Origin: Endocarpon pusillum Z07020
Taxonomy: Eukaryota > Ascomycota > Eurotiomycetes > Verrucariales > Verrucariaceae
DNA length: 64,000 nucleotides
NCBI RefSeq assembly: GCF_000464535.1
Contig: NW_006913602.1
Span: 143,740-207,739, forward strand
Reading direction: 5' to 3'
Positions 33,424 through 44,034 of the stretch are shown here, piece after piece. The first letter of the stretch is position 1. Every line of letters begins with the position of its first letter. Position numbers and translations under genes: made by a program. The notes under the pieces were generated by a model. That model did no database searches. It was given only the letters and a program-made list of their open reading frames with translations, and was not told the origin of the DNA.

Positions 33424-34413
33424 ATGTCAACCGCCTCAAGACTGTCCTCGATCATGACGTCCATGACTTTCATCATCACCTATCTCTGCGCTTTCCTGAT
33501 ACCCGTACTCGCTTCTCCATTCCAGTTAAACACATCCTCAATTCCCATCATAACAACCTACACCGCCCTAGGCGACTCCTATGCCACCGGCAACGGGGCC
33601 GGCACCCATGGTCACTCGCTCTGCAGCCCTTTTTCAGATGCCTATCCCGTTCAGCTCGCCAAAGCCATTGGCCCAGTTCTCTTTCAAAGCGCGGCCTGCA
33701 GTGGAGCTACCACTGGCAGCGTGTTCTGGCATCAGCTCGACTCGATTGGGGATAGTGACCTCGTGACGCTGACTGTTGGTGGGAATGAAGTGGATTTCTT
33801 TGGCGTCCTGAACGAATGCGTGTATCAATGGCGGCCTCTGGGGACATGTGAGTGTGAGTTGCGGAAGAGTAGGAGATTGATCGAGAGCAGGAGGTTCGTT
33901 GACAGTTATGCCAGGATGGTTAGACTGGCCAAGCAGAGAATGAAGCCGAGCGGCAGGCTTTTGGTAACCGGTTATGCAACTTTCTTCAACGAGGAGACTA
34001 CGGCATGCGATGGTGTTACTTTCAGTATACGAAATCCAGAGCAATTCTTGACTCGCCAACTCAGAAGGGACCTGAACCATCTTGTCAGGATGCTGAATCA
34101 TGTCATTCGCTCCGCCGCCGAGACTGCTGGAGCCGAGTACGTGGATATGGATGAGATGTTCGAGGGTCATCGCTTCTGTGAAGATGGGGTCAGCGAGCCG
34201 GATGACATGAGATCGGATACATGGTTCTTCAACCTGGACTATGGTAGTGGCAATGAAAGAGTCGCAGAAGAAGTCCATCGTGCTCACTCACAGGAGGTAT
34301 TCCTGGGCGGGTTGGGAAAGTGGTACATGGGTGTGGCGAGAGTCTTTCACCCAACGAAGGAAGGGCACGGAGGGATCCGGGATGCAGTTGTGAAGCAGCT
34401 GCGTAATGGGTGA
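33424..34413 (+). CDS. Secreted SGNH (GDSL-type) hydrolase
   Basis: Intronless, 329 residues from ATG 33424; the ATGs at 33454 and 33463 are alternatives. A signal peptide is visible at residues 15-31 (FIITYLCAFLIPVLAS). The catalytic blocks are all present: block I ALGDSYATG with Ser52, block II C-S-G-A-T, block III LTVGGNEVDF, block V HPTKEGH with the Asp/His pair. SGNH enzymes cleave esters of lipids or acylated polysaccharides. With a signal peptide and six or more Cys residues, it acts outside the cell. Substrate unknown. Confidence 0.9.
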   Translation: MSTASRLSSIMTSMTFIITYLCAFLIPVLASPFQLNTSSIPIITTYTALGDSYATGNGAGTHGHSLCSPFSDAYPVQLAKAIGPVLFQSAACSGATTGSVFWHQLDSIGDSDLVTLTVGGNEVDFFGVLNECVYQWRPLGTCECELRKSRRLIESRRFVDSYARMVRLAKQRMKPSGRLLVTGYATFFNEETTACDGVTFSIRNPEQFLTRQLRRDLNHLVRMLNHVIRSAAETAGAEYVDMDEMFEGHRFCEDGVSEPDDMRSDTWFFNLDYGSGNERVAEEVHRAHSQEVFLGGLGKWYMGVARVFHPTKEGHGGIRDAVVKQLRNG

Positions 34414-34559
34414 GCACCACGAGAAGATTTCAGCCGAGAGGCTCGAGCCCCTCAACGCAACGCGGATGGCCTCTCACGACTCATGTTGGACAAGAAAGTC
34501 CCCGTACTCACCAGGCCGACTTCAGTTGAGGTCTTGGCATAAAGCATGACGGAGCAGAC

Positions 34560-35873
34560 ACGAGAACACCTGTGATAAATAAAGTATACGAATTCGTACA
34601 ACATTTGGATCTTGCCTCCAGGACGTTTATTGTGTCGAGCTCACGAAATGAATCCGAACAGTCAATCTCAGGGAGCGAAGTGGATACCAGGCCCTGCAAG
34701 AGCACAGTAGAGGGCGGTCGGCCCAACCTTTGCTGACAACATACTGACGAGCAGTCCTCATAGCCACTGGGAAAGCTCCTCTTCTGGTTGTGAAAGATCT
34801 CAGACATGACCCCTCCATACCGACAATGGACAATCTCAGATGAGCCGACTTCCCCATCAGCATGCTGGACGAAAGTATCATTGCACCTCGCAACACCCTT
34901 CCAGGAAGCTCTGACGACTCCGCACCAGACTCAGCGCCAGTCTCCCGCCTAGCCAATTTCATCACCGCGGCGCTCTTGCTTACCATCGTTGGTCAGCACA
35001 ACACAATGGACATGACTGGCCAAGGTCATATTATCCATCTCTTTTCCAAAGCTTGTCGCAATGAACAATTCACAAGCGAACAACTTTCATGCGTGAACCT
35101 TGGTCGCCGCAGTCTCATCCACTTACTCGATAACTCCCATAAACCAGGCTCCGAGCTCGCTCATCAGATTGTGAAGCCCACTCCGTCCCATCCGATCACC
35201 AACAGCATGAATGTCCACCCGGCACCACCTTCCCCTCCAAAGTCCACGTTCTCACCGCTCTGAAGTCACTCGCCACCAAAACCATCACAACCCCCTTAGG
35301 CTACATCTCCACCAACGACGCCCTGAGCTTTTATCTAGCAATCCGTCATCCGCGCCCGCCTCCCCGGCCTGAATCCCACAGACGAGTCAACATGTGCCCG
35401 CGCTGTCAATGTACGACATGATCTGAATATTCCATAGACATACCCAGGACTTGTGCAGAATATAACGTATCATACGTACTCGCTTTAGAAGCTGGTTGAG
35501 GAGCCGTTGGGTGGTGTCGCATCATAGTTTCGCTCAGCTTTAGACCCCAACACATCGAACTTGGCATACAATACCCGTGCCCTCGCAACATTGCTCAACC
35601 ACACGCTCGTCCATCACAGCGACGTTTGACTTAGCGGACCTCATGCTCAGTTCGTGGGCACAGTTAGACTGTTATGAGCTTGATTTCAATTATGGATTGG
35701 GCAAACCTGAGGCGGGGCGGAGACCGTAATTTGACCCGGTTGAGAGTTTGATATATTTGATGCCAAGGACGCGGGACAGCGAAATTGCGGTAGCGATTGG
35801 TTTGAGGGAGGAAGATATGGAGAGGTTGAGGGCGGATGAGGAGTTTGCAAGGTATGGGGGGTATATCGGGTGA
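34560..35873 (+). pseudogene. Decayed transferase-family acyltransferase (trichothecene 3-O-acetyltransferase-like)
   Basis: Pieces of one protein follow in order on the plus strand. LVVKDLRHDPSIPTMDNLR ends in a stop. A long open stretch from 34862 (start A-P-R-N-T-L-P-G-S-S) contains the active-site block VGQHNTMDMTGQG and KPGSELAHQIVKP. Then come GYISTNDALSFYL, VRHDLNIP ended by TAG, YPGLVQNITYHTYSL, TRALATLLNHTLVHHSDV ended by TGA, and a C-terminal GLREEDMERLRADEEFARYGGYI to TGA near 35873. The family transfers acyl groups from CoA to secondary metabolites; its H-x3-D motif survives as H-N-T-M-D. Multiple stops and frame changes make it dead. No intact copy is in the window. Confidence 0.85.
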
Positions 35874-36256
35874 TGATTAGGCTACGAGAAGGTTGTGATG
35901 TTGTCGATGAACGCAGTTGATACTTTTGAACCTTTAGAACAGGCCGATAATGTCACAACCATATTTTGACACCTCTTAGACGATCACGGCCAGTCGAAAC
36001 GTGGATCGTTATCTCACAATTTGGATGCCATGACCTCTTCTTTGTGCCACGGACCTTTTCAGACGGTTCCCAAAACGTTCTTTTCAAAGCTCTTTTCTGA
36101 CGTGCAACCTGAGATGCCTGCGAGTTAGTGCGAAAGTCAACAGAATCTATCCGAGATTCAGGATGTGGGAGGCGAATATGAATGGGACTAAAAGCAGCCG
36201 ATTGAGATCCTAGGCTTCGCGAATTACTGTGCTCTATAGATGACGCTCCACGTATG

Positions 36257-37505
36257 TCATGAATGACTCCCCTCTGAAATTTGATATGAGTTGTCTACGA
36301 CCCCGTTGTCGAGGCTCATAAAATCTCTGGGAGGTTGAGAATGTATGGAGCGATCGTAAAAGGGACCAGAAGCGGTCAATTGAGATTTGAGGCTTCGAGA
36401 GCTACTGTACTCTTCATGGTTTTGTTTGTATGCGTATTGAACGATCCTTCTCCGAGCTCTTGGCCGATGTCCCTGCAACGCGCTGGCGAAGCATAAAGCA
36501 TTTTCGTCAGGTTGAATACGCGCAAGGCTAATGTCAACTGGGTTGAAAGCGCTTGGTTGAGATCCATGGGTTCGTCGTAGTCGCCTGATAGATTGGAAGC
36601 CACCGCCATTGAGCCCAGATATAGTGCATGCGGTGATGAGCAGAACGAGGTTGATCAAAAACCCATGAAATACAAATGACCAACGTGGAGTGCTAATTTC
36701 ATAGAGTCTTGGATAGATGACTGCTGAGGAATTTCGATGGTGCTGGAGGAATCCAAGCACACGCCTCACGACATTCGACGTTTCAGGGACGTAAGGCGAC
36801 CCAATAGAAGAGCTCAAGACCTGCTTGCACACCTCGCTGAAGGCTCCCTTTTCCTATGTGACATATTAGCTATGCTGTTCATGTATTCTTCCAGTCTCCG
36901 CCAACCTTCTCATCCTTACAGGTCTGGCGAAGCTGAGCCCCTGTGGCTATTTTGGCCAGCCGATTGCTCTCTTGTGCAAGTTTGTATGTTTCATAACCAA
37001 AGAATGCAGTTAGAATGAGAGCCATCAGAGCCATCGTGTTTGAAGTGATCTCGTATTTCGGGATATATTGATAAGCGGAACGCAGTGAGTCTTTGAAGGA
37101 TGTGGCAAATGACCACTGCCGGTTGGAAGACTCCAAAGCGTTGCGTGACTCATTTTGTTCCTCGGTCACAATAACGGATAAATCGTGGAATTGAGTGCTG
37201 TCTTCCGAGATTTGCTGAGGAGGGTCGTCGTTAGGATATCCATGGCCAGAAATAGAAGACAGCTCTATGTCTGCCCCAGACAGGGAACCTAAAGCTTGGG
37301 CTTCAGCGTTGGAACATGATCCTTGGATATTGAACGAGGTCGCAGTTGTGCTCCTGGCGCTGTGAGTAGTGTTCTGAGACCATGAGCTCTCCGAGAAGAC
37401 GGCATCTTCATTAGGGACAGAATGTTGATTCAACTGGCTGGGCGCCCACGGTGGTGGTAGCGCGGACCGGTTGTTGCGGTCGGCAGTTTTCGCAGCCAAT
37501 GCCAT
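36257..37505 (-). CDS. Hypothetical membrane protein
   Basis: Proposed exons are 37505-36906 and 36853-36257, 398 residues; the 52-nt intron has a weak GTTGGC donor with an AGCTAAT branch and CATAG acceptor. A stronger GTAAGG donor nearby would create a stop, so the model is uncertain. An ATG at 37679 would add 58 residues. Residues 1-140 are Ser-rich and disordered. A transmembrane helix, MALMALILTAFFGYETYKLA, is followed by a charged helix. A second hydrophobic helix (SFVFHGFLINLVLLITACTI) precedes an Arg-rich, disordered tail. I recognise no family. Confidence 0.55.
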
Positions 37506-39847
37506 GGCATCTGCTCCACCGGGGCTTTGAACATGGAGAGCGTATTTGATGAGGCTGCCTTTTCTATACACAAAGGCGATCGAGGATGGCGAAACCTGGC
37601 GATTCCTGGCGATTTGCGTCTCGCCATCAGCAAGGAAACACAGCGTTATACGTACGCAGCGACAAAACCTGCCTTGCATGCCATTTCTTGCAACTATGTC
37701 TACTCACGTTATTGCAGCCTTTTCGAAGGGTTCCAAGGCTCACAGGCCGGCACCCTTGAATGGGAGGTAACATACGGAGTTGTACTTTACCCGCAGCCGG
37801 ACTTCACGTGGCAATCCACTGTGGCGTCAAACTACTCCGTACTGATGAACTACTTAGCCATCCAGGCCCTGAAAAATTGACGCCGTAATAATGGCCCGAG
37901 GGCGCTGTGCGGTGTTTCTAAAACACTAAGCACACATAGTTGGATGCTGATTGTCAGTTGTTCTAGGCCGTATATGAAAGATGCAAGCAGCGTAGCTGAT
38001 GGTAAGATAATACTTGCAATACACGTAAGGACTGGAGGGTCGTCTGCAGACAAGGAGGTGTAATTTTACAGCTATTACGAAGTCGTGCATCAAAAGTTAT
38101 GAATATTGCTAACTAGGATAAGTAGACGCTAGCTTTTCTGTACTAACTAGCGTATGATCAGCACGTGATGAGGGCGTAGATTTGGCCAGGGAATGGATAG
38201 CTGAAGCTTCATTGACAAAGGTCTGTGAGCCCCGTCAAATGACCTTCCTTACTAGCAGATTATATGTGTACTATTGTGGCGTCCTACTGGTTGTCAGCAT
38301 GGACGTAATGGAGCTGCTTGTCGAGACTGAAGAGGCAAAGGAGGGGCGGAGGGAGGCGCAAAACAAGTGGGGCTGAACTTCTCATGAAGTGTATGAGAAG
38401 GGTTGTGATTCTGGAAGCCGTGAGTTGTACACTTGCTGAGCAGCTGGGCCATCAGCAGCAGATAGAGAGAGATAAGGTACGCAAAGCTCTCTTTCGACAG
38501 TATTGGCAAACCTGATACCGCACTTTACCATCTTAAGATGCACAAATAATCTCCTGAGCGTGGTGCTTCGATTTACCATGCCTAAGAAAAGCATCAACGT
38601 GCCAATCTACCTCAGCCACCTGGACAAGTCCCGCACCATCCCAGTGTTAAGCGAGGCCAACTGGTCCGGAAACTTTTTATGTTACCCGCTCCCAGCACAC
38701 AAAGCATGAAAGCCCCGGATTATGGCGCAGGGATGTTCCCCGTCTGACGACCTCCGTTCCTTGGCAGGGGTAAGTACGCCAAGCTTGACCGGCAGCCCGG
38801 CAGCCCGGCAGCCCGTCCTGGTTGGTTCGGAAGCATCTGGCACAAGGGCCTGTTCATGTAGACTCTCCGATACATCGCCAACGTTGTCTTCCCCTCTTCT
38901 GCACTGAGCTTTCCGCCTCGATCCGTATAGTAGAGTTGCGTGGATCTACAATGCAAAGCATGGCCCAGCTTTGCTAGAGACCAGCCAGCAACACAACGCC
39001 AGTTTCAGACTGCCGAAACCCAGACACTCTCAAACGATGTGTGTCAGGATTTGCAAGGTATAATTAGCAGTGTAAGTTGTGGTGCACAACCCCGCGTCCC
39101 TGGTCCAGGGTTGAACTTCGAGCTCCACCTGCATTTCCCGATGGGTTGGACGGTAAGCTTCTGGTTGCTCGAATGTGCCTCGTGGATGAGTCGCTTGCAT
39201 GAAGTTTTGTTCTAGACAATCGGACACTGATCACTGCGGCGGTGGCTTTGGCAAGTGGCTGAGCTATTGGACGGCCGACAGGCTGATAGCAAGCTTGCGG
39301 ACAATGAGCAAATGGCACTATCCAGATGGGCTGCGTCTGAGTATAGGGGCTCTTGAAAGGTCGCCGGAGAAAAAGCCCAGGAACACAATGCGTTTCGTTA
39401 TCGCCAAAATTCAACGCCATCTCTGCTTGTGAATTTCTGCTCTCTGTAAAGTCCATGGCAACAGCTTCCGGCAAACACATCCGGCAGCAGTGGACAGCAA
39501 ATTTGGGAACATAGTGCGTTACGTTTCATGCAGGTTAGGTATTTTTTTTCCTTCCAAGCTTCTACGTCACAATTGGCTGTAGGATGATACTTCCGCCAAT
39601 AAGACTTTTGCGGCCATGGGATTGTGTTTTGGCTGATGGGATTCTGTCAAATCCCATCCCAGACGAGTCCCATTTCAGACAAAAGATTTCCTTGATCCTT
39701 GGTCGCTTATCATTCCAATCCCAGCTGGGTGTTTCTGGTTGACCCTGAGTGGATGGGCTATATAATCTTGATCAGAGCCAGCCCTCGATTTTATCCATCC
39801 ATCGAACAGACACAAAAAAAGCTTTCTCAGAAAGGAGGATAACCAGA
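37506..39847. other. Intergenic region without a supported gene
   Basis: About 2.3 kb. It contains a family B fragment (38084-38155), a short triple GGCAGCCC repeat near 38790, and a TATA-like CTATATAATC at about 39759 that may serve the next gene. Small frames overlap in opposite directions and match nothing. Confidence 0.5.
38084..38155. repeat. Dispersed repeat family B, fragment
   Basis: The GTCGTGCATCAAAAGT start is identical to 9114-9130 in the first copy; the following GCTAA, CGCTAGC and ACTAGCG blocks are more diverged. A truncated, old copy. Confidence 0.5.
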
Positions 39848-41532
39848 ATGCGGCCAAGTGGCACGAAAAATGCACCTGCCGCTGGCGCGAAACGGGACAA
39901 ACAAGAATTAGGAGAGCTATCTCCAGAGCCACCTCAACAGCGTAAGAAAGCAGACAAGAGATCACCAGAAGCTCAAAAGCCGCCAGAGCAAGCCAAAGGG
40001 ATAGGAGAACAACAACGTCAAAGTCAACAACAATCAGGTTTGACCCGAGATCCGCGGCAGTCGAGTCAAACGTCACAGCATTCTCAGCAGTCTCAACAGT
40101 CTCAGCAGCCTCAGCAGCCTCAGCAGCCTCAGCAGTCTCAACAGTCTCAGCAGTCTCAGCAGTCTCAGCAGTCTCAGCAGTCTCAGCAGTCTCAGCAGTC
40201 TCAGCACTCAGCAGGCTAATATATTTACCTAAAAGCGCACAGCCTGCTAAACAGGAGAAACCACCTGCTCTCTCACCTCGTTCCAGTGCGTGTCATGCGT
40301 ACCTCCGTGAAATAGCTCAGCAAGGCTTGATATCAAGAGAAGAAGCTGTGGAGAAGTGGATAAGATGGAGAACAGACCCCATGTATCAGGACGTATTCTG
40401 TGATGTAATGTGCAATGTGCTAGGAGAGTTACAAGAGGACGATGAAGCTGGGCCTTCGGAATCGCGATTGTCACGGAAAGAGCAGAGAAGACTAGAGCTC
40501 GCAGAAGCCTTTCTTGCAGCTTGGCACAACCTGGATCAGCAACGAGAGATCCTAGGTCGAGAGCTTCAGCGTCTGAAACCAGCTCAACCAAAACGAGCCT
40601 CAACCCAAGCAAGTGGGCTCTCACAGGGTAATTCTGACATGTCATCCGAGTCGCAGGATCAGGCATGCAAATCACTAATAGAAGGTATGATACGAACGGA
40701 AAGGATGACAAGAGATCAAGGCCATGGAGCTTGGGAGACATGGGTTAGATTCCCAGAACTCCATTCATGTTTCACGGAATCAGCAATCGACACGCTACAA
40801 AAGGCTGAGTCACTTGATCCGGGATCACTACCACAAGGCGAGCGGAGTCTCTTGAGAAGGAGCAAAAAATTTATTCAAGCTTGCGGAAGCACAGCTCAAG
40901 GGGATATATCAACCCCACCCACTCACCAGCAACAGATCCGAGGTCAATTGAAGAGACGGTATAATGAGGCCAGCGGGCTTATAAAGCACATGATCCAGGA
41001 GGGGGTAGTGTCGGCAGAACAAGGTGCATGGGTTTGGAAAGAGTGGAAAGAACAGCTGACATTCCGGCCACAGTTCAAGAGAGATGTTACGGAACTGGTT
41101 GAGAATCTGCGAGGAGGTGACCCGCGCTCAAGACCACACGGACAGCGGGCACTACTCGAGTCGGCAGAAACGTTTCTCGCGACATATGAAGTCCCAGGAG
41201 CACAGCAGCGACAGATTCCCGCTGCTTCGCAGTCTCAACAGCGGCCTCCAGCCCCAATCCGACCCCCTCCATCAATAATACCACAGCCCCAATCCCAAGC
41301 CTACAGAGCCCTACTCAGAGAGATGACAATCCAGCAGATCATAACACCGGAATCAGAGGCCCAGAAATGGGAGATATGGAAAAAGGATTCATATTGTCGG
41401 TCGGAGTTTGTGATGGAGGTCTTCCAGTTGAGGGACGCGTTGCGACAGGGTAAAGGTCCGAAGGCATCTCCGGTAGCGAGAGACAGGTTGATGAAGCTTT
41501 CGGAAGGGTTTTTGGCTTGTTCGATGGACTGA
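39848..41532 (+). CDS. Q/S-rich protein with four tandem W-x2-W helical repeats
   Basis: The N-terminal part opens at ATG 39848 and runs to 40219, ending in a Gln/Ser/Pro tract coded by 9-bp repeats (40078-40209). The rest continues in another frame from about 40220 to the stop at 41532. An intron ending at TTCCAG (40286), or slippage in the repeat tract, would join them; I cannot settle which. The C-terminal 420 residues are four copies of one ~80-residue unit starting near 40290, 40660, 40975 and 41290. Shared pattern: A-x2-L-(I/L)-x2-(M/I), about ten residues, then (S/T)-x-E/D-x-(A/G)-x2-W-x2-W, later F-x3-V-x3-L, then G-x2-S-x3-R-x2-L-x3-E-x-F-L-A. Predicted all helical. I recognise no family. 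Confidence 0.7.
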
Positions 41533-42413
41533 TGGACTGATTGCCTGCCTTTTGAGCTTTGAGCTTTTATAGAGGATGAAGGACGAAGAAAGAATGATAT
41601 GTTTGATGCTGCCGAGGGGTGATGACTGAAGCGTTCCAGCGCCAGGTGATATATGGAGGGAAGGTGGACATAGGTTACTATATCTAAGCCCGACAATGAC
41701 AACTCATTCACTCGAAGCCAAGACGCGAGAGTTTCATTCTGCCTCAGGTTTCTCTGTCCTTCTGGCTTTCACAGCTCGATGTAGGATGACAGGGAGATCA
41801 ACTAGGAATTATTGAAGGGGTAGGCCTCATGATCTCGCTTCCCAGTTACACCTTACGCTGTGACAACCTCAGCTGGGACCAACACCTAGAGAAGCGGAGT
41901 GAACGGAATGGAGCAATCTGGGTAGAACAATAAGGACTAATAGACAGGCATTGACGGGTCTATCGGAATCCAGGCGCAGTGAATTGGTATCTTGATCGTA
42001 GCATTGAGTAGCATGCACTCCAGACCGGCACTGGGCGGAAGCCATAAATATGTCTGATATAGCTGGACTTGCAAATACATGATTTTATTGCAGGTCTTGT
42101 TCCTCCGGGACCGGTTCCATTCAGGCACGCTTCCGAAATAGGGATAACTCTGTGTAGGAAGGATCTGGCCGTCTGCTTGCAGATCCTTAGGGAGGTTGGA
42201 TGCGAAGTTAAGACACATAATTGTTCCCATTCTCCTGAAAGGTTTTGTATGTGAGCTAAGATAGGTACTGGAGTACCCCGATACTAGTAGCAGAACACTT
42301 CGGTGGTATTCTTTCCTTGCATGCGAAAGGTCTATACAAAGCGGACAACCAGCTGGGTTCCGAAAGTGGTATGTTGTCGAGGACTCTCATGTTGGACCAA
42401 ACCCTTGATGTAT
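41533..42413. other. Spacer between the repeat protein and the PNP gene
   Basis: About 880 bp between convergent 3' ends. I see no gene or repeat in it. Confidence 0.5.
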
Positions 42414-43544
42414 CTACTGCTTCCCGAATGTAAATCCACTGATGGTGCCGGTGTTGTGCCCCAACTGGACGCCTGAATTGTTGCTGCCAGAGAAGACCAC
42501 ATGGGAAGAATTACCCCCGTGCCCGCTGGAAGCGTCCGTACCGACATTTCCCCCACTCCTATCTGGAGCGGTGGAGGTCCCTATATCCTTGACGACTCTC
42601 TCAGCCATAGAAAGGAGGATCTCTCGTGCATAGGCTGCAGCGGTCGCTGCTGCATACTCCTGCCAGTCTTTGTTCTTATGCGAGTCTGCGTAATCGCAGA
42701 TCCCTCGGATCACGAGACAGGGGAAGACATCCATCAGCCCGGCGGCCTCCATCTCGAAGCAAAGGCCGTTGTTATGTTTTGCGCTGATCTGGTCTCTGGT
42801 GACCTCGTGTTTCATGACCCGATCGCCAGACAGGATTGTGCTGTAATGAATCTGTACCTCATCTGCTGGATCGCGATCTGGTCGCTGTTCCTCGTACTGC
42901 TTATCGTGCTGCGTGCACTGTGTGCCGGCTTCATGGGCATAGCTGGTAAGGAATAATCGATCTGGGGTGGCTGGTCGTTTGTATAACCTTTTCATTCTCG
43001 GGTATTTGGTGAATCGATCTAGGTGGGTCGTGAAGAAGCTTTCATCCCCTTGTTCTTGTCGGATGTACCTGTCTTCCAATATGTTGACAACCTTGAGTAA
43101 CTGCGCTGGAGGTTTATTGAGTGTTCTGGTGACCTCGAAGTCGTCTGAAAGCTGCTTTCCGAGATCATACTGTACGACCGCAGGCCCAACTTCAGGCGCC
43201 CCAACGACGACATCTCCAAGACGCACATCCATCTTCGGGAGATGAGGTATGCCGCCCCCAATACCGACCAGCAGTCCTACTGTCATGTTCGTGAAGGTCA
43301 AAGGAATGCGCCCTACCACGTCAGCGATAGCAACTTTCCCTTGCGCACCTCGGGCTGGCCCTGCAATAGCGACATTATGCGCCCCAATGCGACCAAGCGT
43401 GTACTCGTTGCTGTCTCCCTGTTGTAGGGTGATAGGGTCATGTTCCTCATCTAACATCACAGTAATGGCGTGCATCTCGAGGGGCTTGACGTAGATAAGC
43501 CCAACTGTATAGGCAGCTGCTGAGAGTTGCTTTCGGGTGGCCAT
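42414..43544 (-). CDS. PNP_UDP_1-fold nucleosidase/phosphorylase with C-terminal amyloid-like motif
   Basis: Intronless, 376 residues, starting M-A-T-R-K-Q-L-S-A-A-A-Y-T-V-G-L-I-Y. The purine nucleosidase/phosphorylase fold fills residues 10-320. Its family marks are LDEEHDPI, YTLGRIGAHNVAIA, GLLVGIGGGIP, RLGDVVVGAP, VQYDLGK, and the substrate-binding block FEMEAAGLMD followed by RGICDYADSHKNKDWQEYAA. In fungi this domain is a common N-terminal effector domain of NLR receptors. Here it stands alone and ends, after a Gly/Ser linker, in F-S-G-x2-N-x-G-x-Q-x-G-x3-G-T-I-x3-F at residues 351-371. The neighbouring NLR carries the same pattern at its N-terminus. Likely role: cell-death effector switched on by amyloid templating (inference). 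Enzymes of the fold cleave nucleosides or nucleotides. Confidence 0.9.
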   Translation of the reverse strand: MATRKQLSAAAYTVGLIYVKPLEMHAITVMLDEEHDPITLQQGDSNEYTLGRIGAHNVAIAGPARGAQGKVAIADVVGRIPLTFTNMTVGLLVGIGGGIPHLPKMDVRLGDVVVGAPEVGPAVVQYDLGKQLSDDFEVTRTLNKPPAQLLKVVNILEDRYIRQEQGDESFFTTHLDRFTKYPRMKRLYKRPATPDRLFLTSYAHEAGTQCTQHDKQYEEQRPDRDPADEVQIHYSTILSGDRVMKHEVTRDQISAKHNNGLCFEMEAAGLMDVFPCLVIRGICDYADSHKNKDWQEYAAATAAAYAREILLSMAERVVKDIGTSTAPDRSGGNVGTDASSGHGGNSSHVVFSGSNNSGVQLGHNTGTISGFTFGKQ

Positions 43545-44034
43545 AGCGTACACTCAAGGAGATTCTAGCCCCTGGAGAGCGCTGATATCAAATGGTCAAT
43601 CAACTGTTTGAGCGACCGATCTCAGGCATTCAGGTTCCAACAAGAGAAGAGAACCTGGGAAGCGGTGGGAGGATCTCATCATTGTATTGGTATTATGCTC
43701 AGTAAGCATAGTGGGCTTATGTATATGCCGCCTGTCCAGGCCAGCATTGAGCCTCCATACACTGATAGGTGCAGAACCCCGACAGCTGCTCTCCGATTGG
43801 ATCTGCTTTGCGAAATTCGCCTTTAGCGTCTTTCAGTACATCCAACACGATCGCCAGCCTTGTGCTTGACCAGGGTCTTGACGTTTTGTGGGGGCCGCCC
43901 ATAATTGTCAGCGGCTAGCAGTTGTTGCTGAGCTTTTCCGAGTCCTCACACTTCGCAGAGACTGTGTCTATGAGGAGCACCTGAGCTCGGTGTCAACAAC
44001 CGTGATCACACGAGCTCTCTAAGTTCTCGCACGT
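43545..44034. promoter_or_regulatory. Shared divergent promoter of the PNP/NLR pair
   Basis: The 490-bp spacer separates the two start codons of divergently transcribed genes. No other gene fits in it. Such head-to-head layout is usual for fungal NLR/effector pairs and suggests co-expression. Confidence 0.6.
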
